The position numbers and the translations under genes were made by a program. A model generated the notes under the pieces. It was not told where the DNA came from. It saw only the letters and a list, made by a program, of their open reading frames with translations, and ran no database searches. A stretch of 64,000 bases of DNA from Hymenobacter qilianensis (lineage in GTDB: Bacteria > Bacteroidota > Bacteroidia > Cytophagales > Hymenobacteraceae), in the NCBI RefSeq assembly GCF_014489555.1, contig NZ_CP060784.1, positions 1,364,001-1,428,000 on the forward strand. The letters run 5' to 3'. Position 1 is the first letter of the stretch; each line of letters opens with the position of its first letter. Shown here one piece after another: positions 62,780 through 64,000 of the stretch.

Positions 62780-64000
62780 TTATTCAGCCTTCTCGCGCTT
62801 CTCCTTGATTTTCATCTTCTTGCCATCCTCCGATTTCATCTTCCGCTTCGACTTTTTGTCGGTGGCGGGAGCTGCTTCAGGGTCAGCAGGTGCTACCACA
62901 TTGTAGGAAGCCGACATATCCGCTTTCACGGGATTACCGTCCAGGTCCAGCTCCACTACTTCGTAGCCCAGCTTCTGTAGCTCAGGCAGTTGCGTCTTGT
63001 CGCCGGTTACCACGAGTACCATGCTTTCCAGGGGCAGATACTTCTCTGCGCTGGCTTTCACATCCTCCTTGGTCAGACCCTTCAAGATATCCGTCTGCTT
63101 TTTCAAGTAATCCGGCGTCAGATCGTACTCGAGCAAGCGGCCGAGGAAAGCGGCTTTCTGCTGGCCCGTTTCGTAGCGCAGGGCATCGTTCTGGCCCACC
63201 GACGACTTCAGGAATTCCAGCTCTTCGTCGGTAATGCCTTTTTTGCGGTAGTCGTCAATTTCTTTCACAAACTCCTTCACCGAGGCGGCTGTAGCATCAG
63301 CGCGCACGCCAGCAGAAGCCGTAAACGGCCCGGCATAGCGGCTACCCGAGTAGCCTGAACGGGCCCCATAAGTGTACCCTTTGTCTTCGCGCAAATTCAG
63401 GTTGATGCGCGAGTTGAAAGCGCCGCCCAGAATGTAGTTCGACAGATACGCCTTATAGTAGTCACCGGTCGCATCGTAAGGCAAGGCCAAATAGCCAATG
63501 CGGATCTCCGATTGGGCCGCGCCATCCTTATTCACAAAATAGAGCTTGGTCTTGTCGGGCTTGGAAGCTACGGTAACCGCCGGCAGGTTTACTTCCTTGC
63601 GGCTCCAGTTCTCCAAGAAGCTCAGCTTGGGCATCAACGCTTTCTGGTCCACATCGCCTACCGCCACCAGGTGGGAGATATTAGGCGCGTAGTTTTTGGC
63701 GTAAAACTGCTTGACGTCCTCCAGGGTGATGTTCTGCACCGAGTTTTGCGTGCCGCTCACCGGGATGCTCATGATATCATCGTTACCGTAGAGCAAGCGG
63801 CTATAGGTCTTGTCGGCAATGACCACGGGCTGGGTGTTCTGATTGGCAATGCCTTCCAGGGTCTGCTTTTTGATGCGGGCGAAGTCGGCCGCATCAAAGC
63901 GTGGGCGCAGCAGGCGCTCTTCCACCAGGGCCATGGTCTGGTCCAGGTTTTTGGTCAGCGACTGTATGTATACCGTCGTGTTGTCAGCGCCGGCGCTTAC
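62780..64000 (-). CDS. M16 family metallopeptidase (insulinase-like), C-terminal part
   Basis: The frame is open at the window edge, so the N-terminal catalytic half (with HxxEH) is missing. The visible ~406 residues are the second M16 repeat: TLEDVKQFYAKNYAPNISHLVAVGD, IRIGYLALPYDATGDYYKAY, LNLREDKGYTYGARS, VSGTQNSVQNITLEDV. Such enzymes degrade peptides in the periplasm and often occur as two-gene pairs. The C-terminus is an unusual Lys-rich tail ending KEKREKAE. A terminator follows the stop at 62724-62757. Confidence 0.9.
   Translation of the reverse strand, partial: VSAGADNTTVYIQSLTKNLDQTMALVEERLLRPRFDAADFARIKKQTLEGIANQNTQPVVIADKTYSRLLYGNDDIMSIPVSGTQNSVQNITLEDVKQFYAKNYAPNISHLVAVGDVDQKALMPKLSFLENWSRKEVNLPAVTVASKPDKTKLYFVNKDGAAQSEIRIGYLALPYDATGDYYKAYLSNYILGGAFNSRINLNLREDKGYTYGARSGYSGSRYAGPFTASAGVRADATAASVKEFVKEIDDYRKKGITDEELEFLKSSVGQNDALRYETGQQKAAFLGRLLEYDLTPDYLKKQTDILKGLTKEDVKASAEKYLPLESMVLVVTGDKTQLPELQKLGYEVVELDLDGNPVKADMSASYNVVAPADPEAAPATDKKSKRKMKSEDGKKMKIKEKREKAE

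Noticed and set aside
1-64000. CRISPR array, tRNA, rRNA or complete insertion sequence
   Set aside because: No regularly spaced direct repeats, cloverleaf-like blocks with CCA/anticodon layout or transposase were found.

Overview
This window comes from a moderately G+C-rich member of the Bacteroidota, most probably a Hymenobacter-like member of the Cytophagales. The evidence is a T9SS C-terminal sorting domain on a very large secreted protein, promoter elements of the TAnnTTTG type close to start codons, many small lipoproteins, a BlaR/BlaI pair carrying TonB-plug-like tails, and families typical of that group (DUF4783, DUF6799, DUF3140, DUF4269, VF530). No rRNA, tRNA, CRISPR array, integrase or complete insertion sequence was seen. 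This is ordinary chromosome with a few accessory patches.

Layout. 1-707: end of class I ribonucleotide reductase alpha subunit. 758-2457: an AT-rich DUF262 + HEPN pair, the clearest foreign or defence-like cassette. 2.7-6.4 kb: RibD/DHFR-like reductase, Tat-exported Gfo/Idh oxidoreductase, ScyD-like lipoprotein. 6.7-14.8 kb: membrane proteins, M48 peptidase, TPM protein, acetyltransferase, an ACP-like protein without its serine, SDR, hydrolase. 14.8-23.6 kb: aspartase, DUF4269, creatininase, S33 peptidase, HAD enzyme, M13 peptidase, pirin. 23.8-26.5 kb: BlaI/BlaR regulon with operators. 26.6-32.3 kb: T9SS surface protein and secreted nuclease. 32.6-36.6 kb: acetyltransferase, GH43, Gfo/Idh. 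36.9-43.6 kb: two Hsp20s, an esterase, GH25 lysozyme, RlpA, CbpA/CbpM. 43.7-48.5 kb: ZIP transporter, methyltransferase, lipoprotein, NadC, tandem DUF4783. 48.7-55.3 kb: gpmI, GH43, YjbQ, beta-helix lipoprotein, prfA. 55.5-60.6 kb: thrA-thrB-thrC behind a threonine/isoleucine-rich leader peptide and a terminator/antiterminator pair. 60.7-64 kb: DUF3365 cytochrome-like protein, FAD oxidoreductase, C-terminal part of an M16 peptidase.

Three features cut across the window. (1) A short motif, G6-C followed by three A/T bases (often preceded by CT), is scattered through genes and spacers on both strands. It also forms the arms of most intrinsic terminators, an arrangement that recalls DNA uptake sequences. 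(2) Ten genes are each split by the apparent loss of exactly one base, nearly always at a G/C run and often inside this motif. Homopolymer under-calling in the assembly is the likely cause, so they are annotated here as single genes with restored frame. (3) Three long palindromes with a shared core (GTCATGC..GAGC..GAAGCATCTC) lie between genes; one has swallowed a copied piece of the neighbouring M13 peptidase gene.

The best candidates for undescribed biology are the dispersed G6C motif, the thr leader attenuator, and the DUF262-HEPN cassette whose gene end is duplicated in inverted form to make the nrdA terminator.
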